Below, in pieces: positions 1 to 12,100 of a stretch of DNA of 64,000 nucleotides; the stretch's first letter is position 1; each line of letters opens with the position of its first letter. Source of the stretch: Polyporus tsugae. Taxonomy: Eukaryota; Basidiomycota; Agaricomycetes; Polyporales; Polyporaceae. Below the pieces are notes generated by a model. It made no database searches and was not told the origin of the DNA. It saw only the letters and a program-made list of their open reading frames with translations. The stretch spans positions 434,001 through 498,000 of the forward strand of contig JAHRBS010000004.1 of NCBI GenBank assembly GCA_024305745.1, in the 5' to 3' direction. The translations under genes and the position numbers were made by a program.

Positions 1-20
1 AGTCTCCTTCGCGCCCCCAA

Positions 21-1672
21 ATGTTGTCCACACATTACGCACTGCCTCCGTTGGTGCGGTCAGTATGTGCTGCCTTGGGGGACGCTGGCGATGACTTGCA
101 GAAGGAGAGGTATCTCAGTCACCAACCACCAGCTTTGGTATGTGCATAGAAATCTTCGGTCGTGGAATATTTAGGTGGGCTGTTTTCTGACCAACGTATT
201 AGCATCCAGTTCTCTCCCAACCTAAGTCGCCCATAGCGCGACTTACGGACGAAGAATTGCTCCTCATTTTCCAGGAAGCGGTCAACAGTGTGTTCTCCGA
301 CCCAACCATGTTCGAACGCCACCCAAAACCAGCTATTTCGGTGACCATATCCCACGTGTGTCGTCGTTGGCGAGGAATCGCACTGTCGAGTTCGTACTTG
401 TGGTCGCATGTCTTCTCAGCCTGCTCACTCTCGGGGGTCGAGCAACACTTGTTTCGCTCCCGGACACGCCCGCTCACCATTTACGGAATGTTTCCCGCTA
501 CGAAAGTGCACACCGAGGCTTCAATCAAGGAGGATTATAGCACCGCAATTGCAGCCGCGCTGGTCGAAAGGGCCCATCGGTGGAAGGCCCTCCGTTGGGT
601 CGACGGTTCAGCGAACAGTACCACGAACATCCTACGCCTCATGAAGACTCCGAAGGCGTATCCTATGTTGGAGAAGCTAAGAATTACCATTCCCGAATGC
701 ATCCACTTGGGCAGGGGCCCGGTTAATAGGCCTGGCACGATTCTCTTCCCCGGGCTGAAAAGCCTTTCTCTCACTCGCGTCCATCCCATGGTCCTGCCTC
801 GCAGCGCAATGCCTTCGCTCCAACTCCTCCAACTCTCGGGGCTCATGCGCAGGTTGCTCTTATCTCAGCTGTTCTCTCTCCTCTCCGGAACTCCCGCGCT
901 GCGCATGCTGATACTACAACTCACGCTTCCGACGGTCGACATTCATCTCCTGGCAAACAATGACCCATCCTCACGTCGCCGGCTCCCCACTCCTCTCCGT
1001 AGTCCGCTCAAGCTCCCCAAGCTGATGTACCTCTCGCTAGGTCCTGCGCCTACTTCTGGCCTCTGGCGTCTTTTCCTCCTTCTCGATCTCCCTGTACTCG
1101 GATGCCTCATCCTCTACATCTACACCGACACTGATACGACCGACTGGCTCTGCCTCACCGACGGCAGACTCGTCCCGCCCCCCGCGCGCAGCCCGAGCGC
1201 CCCCATTGTCCGCCCCTCCGCACTCCACAGCCTGCGCGTCACCTACTGCATCTCTTCAGCCCCCACTGCCCCTGACGCGCAGCCCACTGCGCTCCCGCAG
1301 CTCCGGCACCTCGTCTTCCCCGCTCTCGCCGACCTCCAGATCACGCACGCTTTCGTGCGCGAGGTAGAGGGCAAGCCGCCTCCGCTGCCGTTGCACCCCT
1401 TCGACGCGCTCTTCGATGCGCCCGACCTGACGCGCGTCGATCTCACTGGATGCGCACTCCCGTTCCGCGCCCTCTGCGAAGCGCTCCAGACGCGCCTGCC
1501 TGCCCTCGAGGCGCTCGCGCTCGTCTGCGCGCTCGCCCCAGGGGAGTACGGAGGCGGGTGCGAGAGGTGGGGCGAGTGGATCGGGCTGAAGGTGCGGCTG
1601 GTGGTGGTGCGGCGGTGTGAGGATGTGCGCGTGGGGTGCCTGAGGAAGGTGATTGAGGCGAGGCTGATCTGA
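21..1672 (+). CDS. F-box / leucine-rich-repeat-like protein (F-box gene 1)
   Basis: This is an F-box protein of the kind expanded in mushrooms; such proteins usually act as substrate adaptors of SCF ubiquitin ligases. The model has two exons, 21-137 and 203-1672, joined by a 65-bp GTATGT...TTAG intron in phase 0, giving about 528 residues. The F-box lies near residues 53-95, with LTDEELLLIF at its start and VCRRWRGIALSSSYLW at its end. The rest is leucine-rich, with irregular repeats such as LEKLRITIP and LKSLSLTRVHP. The frame is open to the window edge, so the true start may lie outside. The stop falls directly after LRKVIEARLI, a point where F-box gene 2 continues for about 75 more residues. 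A matching continuation exists downstream in another frame. Substrate unknown. Confidence 0.75.
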
Positions 1673-1674
1673 GT

Positions 1675-1959
1675 CCGAGTCGGGGCGCAAACGCAGCCTC
1701 GGCCTCGGAACCAAAGCTAACGGGTGCTCCGCCTACACCAGGCTCGCGCGAGCCTGCGGTCGGCTCCCACTTGGCTGAGGTGGGATACAGGGCCAGGAGG
1801 ATTGCTACGATGCAGGTCCTCCGGTGCGCGCGCGTCACCGAGGATGATGTACGTGCTCTTGCTGCTATTCCAGGGGCGCCCACGCTGTTTTGGATGGGAG
1901 GAGGGAGCTCCGAGCATATCAAGATTCCTGCCGCCGCAGTCCCAGAAAATGCTGTCTGA
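1675..1959 (+). other. Out-of-frame C-terminal continuation of F-box gene 1
   Basis: The next reading frame stays open from about 1663 to a stop at 1959. It encodes a segment with YRARRIATMQVLRCARVTED, which lines up with the tail of F-box gene 2 (TPRRIETIFMERCAMVTEAG). No GT-AG intron joining the two frames in phase was found. The likeliest explanation is a one-base indel near 1650-1670, either a real mutation or an assembly error. Confidence 0.5.
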
Positions 1960-2820
1960 GGCGGTGGCCGGCGACGTCCATGAAGGTCACGACAGACCTC
2001 TGTAAAGTGTAGTGGCGCGTCAACACATTATCTGTACGATCAACAACAGCATACCGTTCAGGATGATGGACCCTTCTCCAGAAAGGGGCCCTCCCAGAGC
2101 GAAGACAATCTCTCCATAGTCGCTGGGTTCAGTAGTAGTTTGACTTCGAGTAGTGGTGGCTCGGTGTGCGGAAGACGATTGGGGTTTGTGTTACCACTGC
2201 TACCTTGGAGCGACAAACGGTAAGCGACTAATCGTGTCGCGAACGATGTTGCTGGTGGCCATAACGAGCTCATTCCCAGCCGTGTCATTCCCAGTATCGT
2301 TCTCGAGTATGTCTCAGAGTCTCCCGTATTGATGACGAACACGACTCGGCAAAGGCACGGGTTCCAAGCTTTCAGAGAGGAGGTATGGGAAAGATACGGT
2401 ATCAAGGCTGATAGAATGAGGATCCAGCGGAGTGAGAAGGAGGGGTGATCATGGTTAAGAAGTGGGTCTATAGAACGCACGGGCGCCTCCGAGCCTCAGG
2501 TGTTGCTATGGTGATTCGATTCAGCTCGCTCCTTGTCGCACACTCGTCTCTTTCGCAGTACATCCCCGGCGAGCCTCCCCTTGCATACTTTACGTAGTGA
2601 TGGGGGTCATTATAGGAGTACTCATGTTCAGCGACCGTACTTTCCAGCACGCCACCTTCCCCCGCCTAGTGTTTGCAACTTTGCGGCCGCATTGCATGAG
2701 TAAACGCGCCGATTCTCTGCAAGGTTTTCGGCGATCCCGGCGATCGACGTCAATACGCAGGTAACTACCTCCAGGGACATCTTTCAATCTACCGCCGTAC
2801 ACAATTCACCACGATTAACT
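1960..2820. other. Gap with no recognisable gene
   Basis: No frame on either strand gives a recognisable domain. More P450 sequence may lie in the 2700-2820 part but could not be recognised. Confidence 0.4.
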
Positions 2821-3108
2821 TATAGATCCTCCCTTCCCGAAGCGTTCTGGCCAGAGCGGTGGCCCCAGTGGGATCTGGACAGCACACCAGCAGAGAGGAG
2901 AAGGGAGTTATATCTGTGCGCGCGACGCCTCGGTATAGAAAATGCGATCGGGTTGGAGTTTGTTGCAAACGAGGGTGCGACGTTCATCCCGATCTCTATG
3001 AGACTAATGAATTGCGCCGGGAAGGCCCTGCAGGATCTGGTACTCGTAGACTCGATGCCCATCCCCGACTCCGTCCTCCTAAAGAAGTCCATTTCTAGGG
3101 CCCAATAA
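2821..3108 (+). pseudogene. Cytochrome P450 C-terminal remnant
   Basis: One + frame from about 2821 to the TAA at 3106-3108 reads PEAFWPERW and then, about 40 residues later, FIPISMRLMNCAGKAL. The first matches the PERF/W region of P450s. The second is a degenerate heme-binding loop of the type FIPFSxGxxNCxGKxL, keeping the cysteine ligand and the GK. The N-terminal three quarters of the enzyme (about 400 residues) is absent, no start is visible and the usual helix L does not follow. It is read as a decayed P450 fragment between the two F-box genes. Certainty is moderate because only two motifs support it. Confidence 0.5.
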
Positions 3109-3520
3109 AGGCTGGGATCAAGAGGAGGCGGAGAAGTAGAAATATTAATATTTCTTGGTTGCTCTGAAGCCGTCTGTCTTCCTGGGACGGCGGTGGTGAC
3201 GGTTCTGGTTGAGCTCGGAGACATGTGATGTTGCTCACCCCTACATGTTCTTGTGAGTGCAATTAATTAATTCAGTTTCTGTGCGGCATCTAATGCGTCC
3301 GCCCAGGGAGTGCACCGACCAAAGCGCTGCTATGGAGTATGAAGGAACAATTGAGATCTTCCTTTGTTGGGCAGCGCACAACGGTGAGACAAAGCGTTAA
3401 TAATTATAATAAAACTCCGACAACCACCCTCTCGGCCTCTCCAAGTTCTGCTCCAGACCATCGCACTTTGTGTCCTCCTTCCTGCCATACCTCGACTCAC
3501 CGCGATTCACCGCACTCAGG

Positions 3521-5384
3521 ATGGAGGTCATCAACTCGCTCTTCCCGCTCCCTATGCGCGCCATCTCGCGTGCTATACACGGTCTTAACCGCAACTGGGA
3601 CATACTGCCTGTACGTTCAAGAGTTCTTATTTCATCCTGAGTCCTGGCTGTTCGTGTCCTTACTGTGGTATCCCATCTAGCCATCCCCGATCATGCAACT
3701 ATCGGATGAAGAGCTCGCCCTCATCTTTGCGGAAGTTGTCTATGGCAACCACAAGCTTCCCATTCCAGACCCACTCGCAGCCGTGACCCTCTCTCATGTC
3801 TGTTCCTGGTGGCGCGCGGTCGCATTGTCAAAGTCAAGCCTATGGGCAAGCATCTCAGACCTCCCTCACTCCGCCGTCGACCAGTACCTATTTCGCTCCG
3901 GGGGCAGCCCCCTCAGCCTCTGGTTTGAATTCACCCCGCTACACGCTATGAGCATCAGCACCGCGCTCTCCGTTATCGAACGCACGCACCGCTGCAAGGA
4001 GCTCCACTGGATCGACGACTCCCCAGGCTGCGTTCTCAATGTGAGCGCGTTCACACAAATGGCGCGCTTTCCTGTATTGGAGGTCCTTGAGCTCGCATCC
4101 CAGACCGTCGTGTCTCCGGGTAAATCCCGGCCACCCGGAGGGTCTTCAGCACATCAGTCGCACGAAACAGTGTTATATCCTGCGCTGCGCGACCTCACCC
4201 TCTGCCAGATACATCCCGCAGTGCTTCGTCCCGGACCGAAGCCCCAGCTGCGCAAGCTTACGTTGAAGGACCTTCCTACAATCGTTGGCTTCCGCGTATC
4301 GCACCTCCTCTCCATGCTCGAGGAATGCCCGCACCTCGAATCTCTCGAGCTCACCCGTGCGACGCCCGTCATTGACGTCCACCTAGTAGAAGCTAGCCGC
4401 TCTCGCTCCTCGCGGCCGCTCCCCCTTCCGTTCGCGTGGCGTCCCATCCTACCGATCAAGAAACTTATCTTTGACTGCGCTCCAACCACGGACCTCTGGC
4501 GCATCTTTACTCTCCTCAATATGCCCGCCCTTGAGTCCCTTGCGCATCTCGCATCCGCCGTCCCTCAAGTGCAGCGCTGGCCGCACCTCTTCAACGACGA
4601 CTACTCTGACGAATGTCCGGACACCCCCATCGAAGTCCCGCAATTAGAGAAGCTCACCATGGATTACGACATCATAGACCCGAGCAAGCCCCTCGCCCAG
4701 CTCGCGCACCTCACCTTCCCCAACCTCAAAGAACTGCACATCAGTTACGCCCACCGCGCCTGGTACAAGGACGAGGATCCCGACGGCGTGTGGTTCGAGC
4801 GCGTCGCGTTCCCCCCTCCGCCCGACCAGCCTCGGCTCTTCCGCCAAGAAACGTTCGCCAACCTCCGCCGCCTCGTCCTCACACACGTCCGCATCGACGT
4901 CCCGCGGATGTGCGCCGTCCTCGCGCACAGCACCCCCGCGCTCGAGCTCCTCTCGCTCGGCAACTGCCTCGGCGCGGGCCCGCTCGTCTGCGCGCTCGGC
5001 TCGCCTTCGCCCTACAACGCGTGCCTGCACGGACACGCGCACCCCGTGCCGCCCTCCGAGGACGGACGGACGCCGGAGTGGTTGGGGCTGGGGCTGCGCT
5101 TCCTCGTGCTCGTGGACTGTGCGGACGTGCGGATCGACTGCCTCCGGAAAGTGATCGAGTCGCGCGCCGCGGCGGCGCAGGGCGTGCACGACGTCGCTCC
5201 GGGCGCGTCCTGGAGCTCGTCCCGGTTCGAGGAGCACGAGGCTGTGCAGGAGTGGACGCCGCGCAGGATCGAGACGATCTTCATGGAGCGGTGTGCGATG
5301 GTGACCGAGGCGGGGGTGAAGATGCTGCGCTCGTTGGCGGACGCGCCGGAGTTCCGGTTCAAGGATGGTCGGAGGTATGCATAG
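3521..5384 (+). CDS. F-box / leucine-rich-repeat-like protein (F-box gene 2)
   Basis: Paralog of the gene at 21-1672. Exon 1 is 3521-3610 and starts MEVINSLFPLPMRAISRAI. A 70-bp intron (GTACGT at 3611, CTAG at 3680) follows in phase 0, then exon 2 runs 3681-5384, for 597 residues. The F-box is around residues 35-85 (QLSDEELALIFAEVV, then VCSWWRAVALSKSSLW). The remainder is a leucine-rich series (LEVLELASQ, LRDLTLCQIHP, LESLELTRATP, LRRLVLTHVRID). The C-terminus (RRIETIFMERC...VKMLRSLADAPEF) is intact here, unlike in gene 1. The probable role is a substrate receptor of an SCF complex in nucleus or cytosol. The 3' half is very GC-rich, which makes long antisense open frames that are not genes. 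Confidence 0.85.
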
Positions 5385-6299
5385 GTGGATTGCGTCGGCG
5401 GAGTCATTGTCGCCCCGGGAGAGAACTGGGTGTGGGATTTCTGGGACTGGCGGCGAGGATAACGGGCCAAATTAGCGAGAGCAGGTATAAAAATATAGGG
5501 AGTGCCATTGGTGGCAGCCACAACTCGCGGGAAGAGAAGCCCACATTTCTCGAGGAATCTATAGCTAGACGCGGCGAATCATGTATACACGCTTAGACAG
5601 GCTCACCAACTTGGTATGTGGAGGTTGTCAGTTAGGAGACTACTTAGTATTCCGTCTGACATGAAGTTTCTAGTATGGGTAAGGAAGATGGGAAAGGGCT
5701 CCAAAGACTAGTATAATACTAATAAGTATACTAGATGCAATCTTGTGTAGACTCGTCATCCGCGGGAGATTTGAGTCTATACTGACGATCGATTCTCACA
5801 TTCAAACGCGAAACGAGGGACAAGAGTCTCGACGATCGCAGGTCCTCCCCAGATGTTATTGTAGGACTTGGTCACTAGCGCGAGCGAGTCACCGTGGTAA
5901 TGTCGGTCCACGAGGTCTCAAGTTGCAGCCTCCGGTGCATGTATATAAGTCCTCGCGGCTGCAGGAAGCTTCGCTGCCGCTCCACGAGACGCTAATGGTG
6001 CGCGCCTCCTTGAATTCGTTTGCCATTCGAAACTACACCAGTGGTACATTAGACTTCAAACATAGCAGCGCTAGCGTGGTATTTTATCAGGTACTAATTA
6101 GTCAACCCCGGTCGACGGTACGATGGGACATATAAGTACGACGTGCATGAAATCGGAAAGTGCCAGTGGTATCGCGTGTCATATTACAACATCGGTCAGG
6201 ATCAGGGTTCGGTTCGTTCTCAGATCCAGGTGGTCAAAAGGGACGTTCAGCATGCAAGTATCCGTGTCCGTATCCGTACACTCAAACAGGGAGGGACCC
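5385..6299. other. Intergenic region between convergent genes
   Basis: F-box gene 2 (+) and the fasciclin gene (-) converge here. Only short unrelated open frames are present, and no RNA gene or repeat was recognised. The first part holds AT-rich stretches around 5690-5740. Confidence 0.4.
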
Positions 6300-7823
6300 T
6301 CAAACGACCACCATGCCTGCGAGCGCTCCTGCGAGCGCCAGCGCGATCTTGATCATGTGCTTCGGGCTGTGGCCGCCCTTGCCACTTCCCCGCGCGCCGT
6401 TGCTCTTCTGCGTTCCCGAGGCCGAAGCTCCAGAGGCAGTGGCAGTGGCCGAGAAGCCAATCGGGCCGGTCGCGGACGCGGTGTGCGTCGCGGCGACACT
6501 CGCACTCGAACTCGCCGAAGACGCGCTGTATACAGTACACCTCGCGTCAGTCAGCCGTTCGATTCCCTCTATTCACAGTGCAGTGGCACTCACGCAGAGC
6601 TCGCGGCGGCAGCGTCGCTCGCCGTGTTCAACAGCACCGCGTCGATCACATGGAGGACACCGTTCGTGAGCAGGACGTCGGGTTGGACGATGCGCGCGGT
6701 GGCGCCGCCGACGCTGACGTAGTGGCCCGTCGTGTTGAGCGTGAAGCTGAGCGTCTCGCCCGCGGCGGACGTCCGGTTCGCGTCCGGCCCAGCGAGGAGC
6801 GGAGAGTAGACCGTGGAGCCGTTGATCAGCTGCGAACGCACGACCAGTGTCAGTGTTCCGGAACGAAATGAGATCGAGAGGGAGATAGACGAACGTGGTT
6901 CTGGAAGACCGCCTGGACCGCGGTCTGGTTCGACGTGAGGCCGGCGAGGCCGCCTGCGACGGCGAGCGTGATCGCGGCGTCGTTGGGCGCGAAGAACGTG
7001 AAGCCATGCAGGCCGCCGTTGAGGATGTCGAAGAACGGGGCGGGCGCCGTCGCGTTTGTGCTGGCGTTGAAGAGCGGGGCGCTGACGTTGTGGAGGAAGG
7101 GCGCAACGAGCGCGAGCGAGGTGTTGTCCAGGACGACGGTCTCGGCGAGCGAGCCGGGGAAGCCGAGGACTTGGTCGATCGTGTGGATGGTGATGTTGCC
7201 GAATGTCGTCGTGTTCGACACGGTAGTGTCGTTGCTGCATGCGGAGGAGCCGATGAGCGTCGCGATCGGAGGACGGGAGGAGTAATGATCGAGTACGGGA
7301 ATGAAACTCACAGTTGGTTGAGGACGTGCACTTTCCCATCATCGCGGGCCGCCCAGGCGAGGGCCTGGGGTTGCCCCGAGGCCTCGAGCTGAACGACCTT
7401 GGGGTCGTTCAAGAGTGTCGTGCCGAGAGTGGTGTTGGGGTATGTGGTGGAGACGCCGGAGAAGTTGCCGGAGGCGATATGGTATGCGATGACGTCCGCG
7501 AGAGCGTCGACGTCAGATGTAACATTAGAAGGTACTAAGCTAACTGTGGAGCAACAAATCAATGAACATGCAGCACGAGGGGGACCTGATGACCTACAAG
7601 CATTATCCGTGGGTGCGAAAAGGACGAAAGGAGAGCCATTGGAGAGTTGGGAGAGGACGGACTGGCCGGCGGCGGTGCCGTTGAGCTTGGCGGCGACGCT
7701 TGCGAGCTGGTTGTGCCCGGCGCTGGTGAGTGTCTGCAAGAGCCCTGAAAGGAACGTAAAGTTCTGTCCAAAGACTGTGGGAGCGGACGCAAGAACGGCG
7801 GCGGCAGCGAAGAGTCTCATCAT
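6300..7823 (-). CDS. Fasciclin (FAS1) domain protein, secreted and probably GPI-anchored
   Basis: Five exons on the minus strand (7598-7823, 7312-7543, 6895-7234, 6594-6829, 6300-6525) with introns of 54, 77, 65 and 68 bp give about 419 residues, all phases consistent. It begins MMRLFAAAAVLASAPTVFG, a signal peptide. Two FAS1 units follow: the first has SPFVLFAPTDNAF, ADVIAYHIASG and KVHVLNQL; the second has GFTFFAPNDAAI, LLAGPDANRTSAAGETL and GVLHVIDAVLL. A Ser/Ala/Thr-rich stretch and a hydrophobic end (IALALAGALAGMVVV) fit a GPI-attachment signal. FAS1 proteins act at the cell surface or wall in adhesion. There are many N-x-T/S sites. Intron 1 is 54 bp, divisible by three and free of stops, so its retention would add 18 residues after FAPTDNA. 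Confidence 0.9.
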
Positions 7824-7911
7824 GTGGAGTCGTAAGAGGCGTGCAGTGAACGAGCCAACGACAGAGAACCAGTGCGGACGTGGAGCCTACCGAGAGTAGC
7901 ATCCGGGAAGA

Positions 7912-7919
7912 CTTATATA
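7912..7919 (-). promoter_or_regulatory. TATA box of the fasciclin gene
   Basis: TATATAAG on the minus strand lies about 90 bp upstream of the fasciclin ATG at 7823, a typical spacing for a strongly expressed fungal gene. Confidence 0.5.
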
Positions 7920-7923
7920 CAAG

Positions 7924-9198
7924 AGGGAGTGTGCGCTCACAGTGACGACGATGCAGGCACCTGCCGAAGGAGATGAACGAACCCTACCCTGTAGGAGCCG
8001 CAGAAGGAGCCGCACGTCATCGGAGGCGAGAATTAGGATAAGTACCGAAAATGAAGGTGCCGAGATGAAGAAGGCGAAAGCGTCCCGAGATACGTTTGAC
8101 GGTCGTGGGGCTCTTGACGTCGGGCAGAGAATGTTTGCTGCATTGTTTGACCCTAAGCAAAAGCAAATCTGTCATCGTTCATTCAAGGCTACGACATAGG
8201 GCTCGCACCAAGCTCGCACCAGGGATTGTTTGACTGCCGGTCTTGAGGATAGTGCAAACCTCGTGGCGCAGCTGTTCGCTCCGTGAGGAAGGGGAGGCAT
8301 GGAGCTGGTGGCCCGTGATGTATACAGAGTCCGAATGTGAGTCCGCTGGCAAGCAATTTCCCACCGACGTCTACGACCGAGCGTCAGAGGTACAAAGGGC
8401 TGAACACCGGCTGGCGAACATCTGTTGCGACATTCCAGTTGTGATGAGCCAAATTTCTGAAAGATAAGTTAAGGCACTCACGGAGAAAGCACAATTTTGC
8501 AGGCACGGCCGCGGTGGGCATCGAAAACAGGATTCTCGACCGGGAGAACTCGATGACGACGAGGTGACGGCGATGGCTGGACTGCCTGTCCGGGTTGGTC
8601 AGTAACTGGTCAGTAACTTGGGCCCTCGCCACTGCCGCAGGACCGCTACACACGAGCCGTCGAGCACTGCTCAGACTCCCAGGGCCAGAGGCTGATCGTA
8701 GGGCCGAGACAAGTGCTGCTTGAAGGCGGCTCACCGCCCTTCCGAATCCGAGTCTGGCGCACATCGATCACGTAAGATGACGTCATCAGTTACTGTACGC
8801 CAGACGTGGCAATTTTCGCTCAATCGCTCCATGATCATCTCCGCATTCCCCACACCCAACTCAGTGTTTGTTGCACTGTGGTTCTTCTCAACCTCTCCAA
8901 GCGAATCATCAAAACTAATCTGTATTTGGGCAGTTAGCGCGATTTTGCTTCCCGGTATTTTAAATTGTACGTAATCCCGACATGCGCGTGAGGATCCTGA
9001 GGCCCGAGGTATATGTATCACCAACAGTATGTAACACATTCACGCCACCTGTTGGCGAGCGTGCGCTCCGTACCGTCGGGGATCGCCCTACATCGCCATC
9101 TCGTTTGCAAATCCAGATCGATATACAGTGCCACGCTGTCTCGCCATTCATACAAATACCCATGACCCTGCCGTCAGGTGCGCTCTACATATACCACC
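7924..9198. other. Intergenic region between divergent genes
   Basis: This 1.27-kb stretch separates the fasciclin gene (-) from copy 1 of the EF-hand/zinc family (+) and must hold both upstream regions. It has short direct repeats (GCTCGCACCA twice at about 8201-8221; GGTCAGTAACT twice near 8594-8620). No gene was recognised. Confidence 0.4.
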
Positions 9199-12100
9199 AT
9201 GTCGCTGAAGGGTCTGGCCAAACACTTTCACAGGTCGCGTTCAACGGGAGACAACGCATCATCACCGACATCAGGGGATCAGGACAACGATGCCGCTACT
9301 ACCTCTAGCTGCAGCACTCCCAGTCGAACTGGTACACCAGGGCCACAGCCGGCCTCCGAGGCCACCCCCGTGCAGATGCCTACCCCCGAAACCACAGAGT
9401 CGACGTCTGTGTCCATGCCTATTCCCGAGCATACGCCTGCGCCGCCACCGGAGCCTGAGATGCTCCTGCACTCGATGGACGGCGCACTGGCGGAGCTGAC
9501 GCCGATGCAAGCACAGCTAGATGTAGCGCCAGCCGTGAAAAAGATCGACAAGGCCCTGGACGCCATGGGTGAGTCAAGTCATCCTGACTTTATTGTGAAT
9601 CACGTTGGAGCGTTGAGAATGCCATCGGCAGGCGACAGGATCGCCAATCTCACTAACCAGACCGACCGGGCGGTGTCCGTTATGAACAACGTCACCACGA
9701 TCGTGAACGCCGCCACGCAGAGCGACATTGCACAGAAGATCGAGCGCGGGATACAACGGTTTGCGGATGACCTCCCGTGGCTCATGAAGGCGCTCGATGA
9801 GGTCGCGAGGATCCACCCTGTCGTGACTGGTGAGTTTCTTGGTCTCTCACCAAGATATCGGACACTAACTCCACTCTTCGCAGTGGCCGTGTTAGCTTTC
9901 AAGGCGATCTACGCGTTGGAAAGTACGCGCCAGGAGAACAATCGACGCGTTATGACACTTTACGTCGAGATGAAGGACATGATGATGGTCATGGTCCAGT
10001 ACGTACCCGCTTTTATTCGATGCGTAACCAAACGCTATAGGGAAGAACTCCGGTGCGTGGTGAGAGTCAGCCGCACGGACACCTTCTCCATAATGTCTTG
10101 GTGGGTTTTGTGTGGATGAATGGGGGACCTTCCTTTCGTTCACATCTCTATAGCGAGCTGCTCACTGCAGTTAGTATGCCACCTCTGGTCTCTATTTGGC
10201 GCATCCGAGTCCTCAGGACTAGTTTTCTGTTCGGACCAATGCCTAAAAGCCCGTGTAGTATTGGCGCATAGTTGGGAGAAGGTCCCCACCAAACTCACCA
10301 GAGTTGTTGGGCGCGTCCGCTGCCTTCTCGCTTTCTTCCCGGTTTTCTGTTTGAGTCGTAATCCTCATTCCGGCGCATTCATCCACTGATGAACGCGATC
10401 AGACTGAAGGGAGTCGAGAACCGGACGCATATCGGACTCGACGGACGTCCGCTGAAAGATCGCCTCGAGGAGCTTGCGGAGAAGACCGCGAAGAACATCA
10501 AGGACTGCGCAAACTTCTGCGACACGTTCGTCAAGAAGAAGCTTCTCGTCAAGGTCTTCAAGGGCCCTGTGTGGGCCGAGAAGCTCACGGGCTTTGTGCA
10601 AGTCTTCTCCGATCGCAAGGCAGACTTCCAGTTTGCGCTCGCGATGCACACCGCAAACTCCGTCTCGGACGTCAAGAGGCAGAACTACGAGATCCAAGCC
10701 AAGTACGCTCCATCACGCCCCCTGGTTTTGGTTGGTGGTTGACGGAGTTTGCGTAGACTTGACGCCGTGCTCGAGCTCTTCAACAAGTTCGCCACCGCTG
10801 AGGAGCGCAAGATCGCGCTCGAGATCGACGCCAGGGGCGGGTACACCAAAGTCCGCCAGGACGACGAGGTGCTGAAAGCGCTCATCGTGCTTGATGACTC
10901 CATCCACCCGCACATGGAGGACGCGCCCCGCGATGTTCTGCGAGAGAAGACGACGCGGAACAAGCTCTCGCTCGCTCTGGACGAGCTGAAGGTCGAACTG
11001 CGAGAAGACGTCGAGTACGCGCTGGAGAAGAACTTCGACGCGTTCACGGGCAAGTTCGAGCTCCAGGTGGATCTGCTGCAGGTTGTGCTGGAGAAGTATA
11101 TCCGAGCGGAAAACGATAGGGTTATCGGGGCCGTCACCGACGCCATCAAGCAGGGGCCGCATATGAAGATCAAGGACTTGGTGAGTGCGACGTTCAGTGG
11201 TATTCGCGTAATAGTCACTTACGGGCAGTGTAGGAACTTCGGAAGATTTGGCAGGACATGGTCCGTCCCATCGCTTGAGGAAAGTGCATGAGCTGACACG
11301 ACCATTCAGGGTTGGCGCGGAAACGTGAAAGCCCGCTTGTTCGTCCTCACCCTCCAAGATCACTATCGCGACTTGTTCGACAACGCGACCCACGCGGAGC
11401 AGCCGGGCACGATAGCCGACGACGAGTGGGCGTTGAACTTTCTCGGGCTGAACTGGCTCCGCCCGCTCATGGAAGCGTTCGATGATGACGCGTCAGGTTA
11501 CGTGACCATCACGGAGGTGAACAAGCTCATGGATATGCGTCCGTCTTCGCTCAGTTGGAGGTGCGTCCCTTGAACTCGTGTCCGCCTGTTTCTATGACTT
11601 AGATATCCATACCAATTTTTGTAGCATACCGCACTGGTTGGCCTATTGGGCAGTTGGTAAGAGACACATCGCTGCATCTGCTTACTGTCTCGTCTGACAT
11701 TATACTGCCATTTGTAGGGTGGCGGGTTGCTTCGACATATTACATTAAGCGCATCAAGGCCGCAATTGCCCAAATGCAAAAGGCGTTGCCTGCCATCCTC
11801 CCGCGTAACCGTGTTGACCTCGACTGGTACTTCCTCAATCACTGGCACGAGGCGTTTGCAGCCACAGCAGGGTTCCAGGAGTGGTCCGACGACGAGGCAC
11901 TCGAGGGACGTTTCCAAGATTTTATCAAGTACGAAGAGGACCGGATTCGCGGGAACCTTGAGAAGGTCAAGTACAACATCGACATGCCGGAGACGGTCTC
12001 CCTTGTTGCTGGGTCTGGTAGGTTGGAAAAGGTAAGCGAACATACCTGTGCGAAGGAGGTTGTCGAAGGCAACTCACGTACCTCCCAGTCCTTTCTTCTC

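Noticed and set aside
4613..5596. 327-residue + frame and long minus frames overlapping F-box gene 2
   Set aside because: Arg/Pro/Ala-rich translation caused by high GC at third positions of the true gene.
8384..8764. 126-residue minus frame between the fasciclin gene and copy 1
   Set aside because: Arg/Ser-rich, no domain and no convincing start context or introns.
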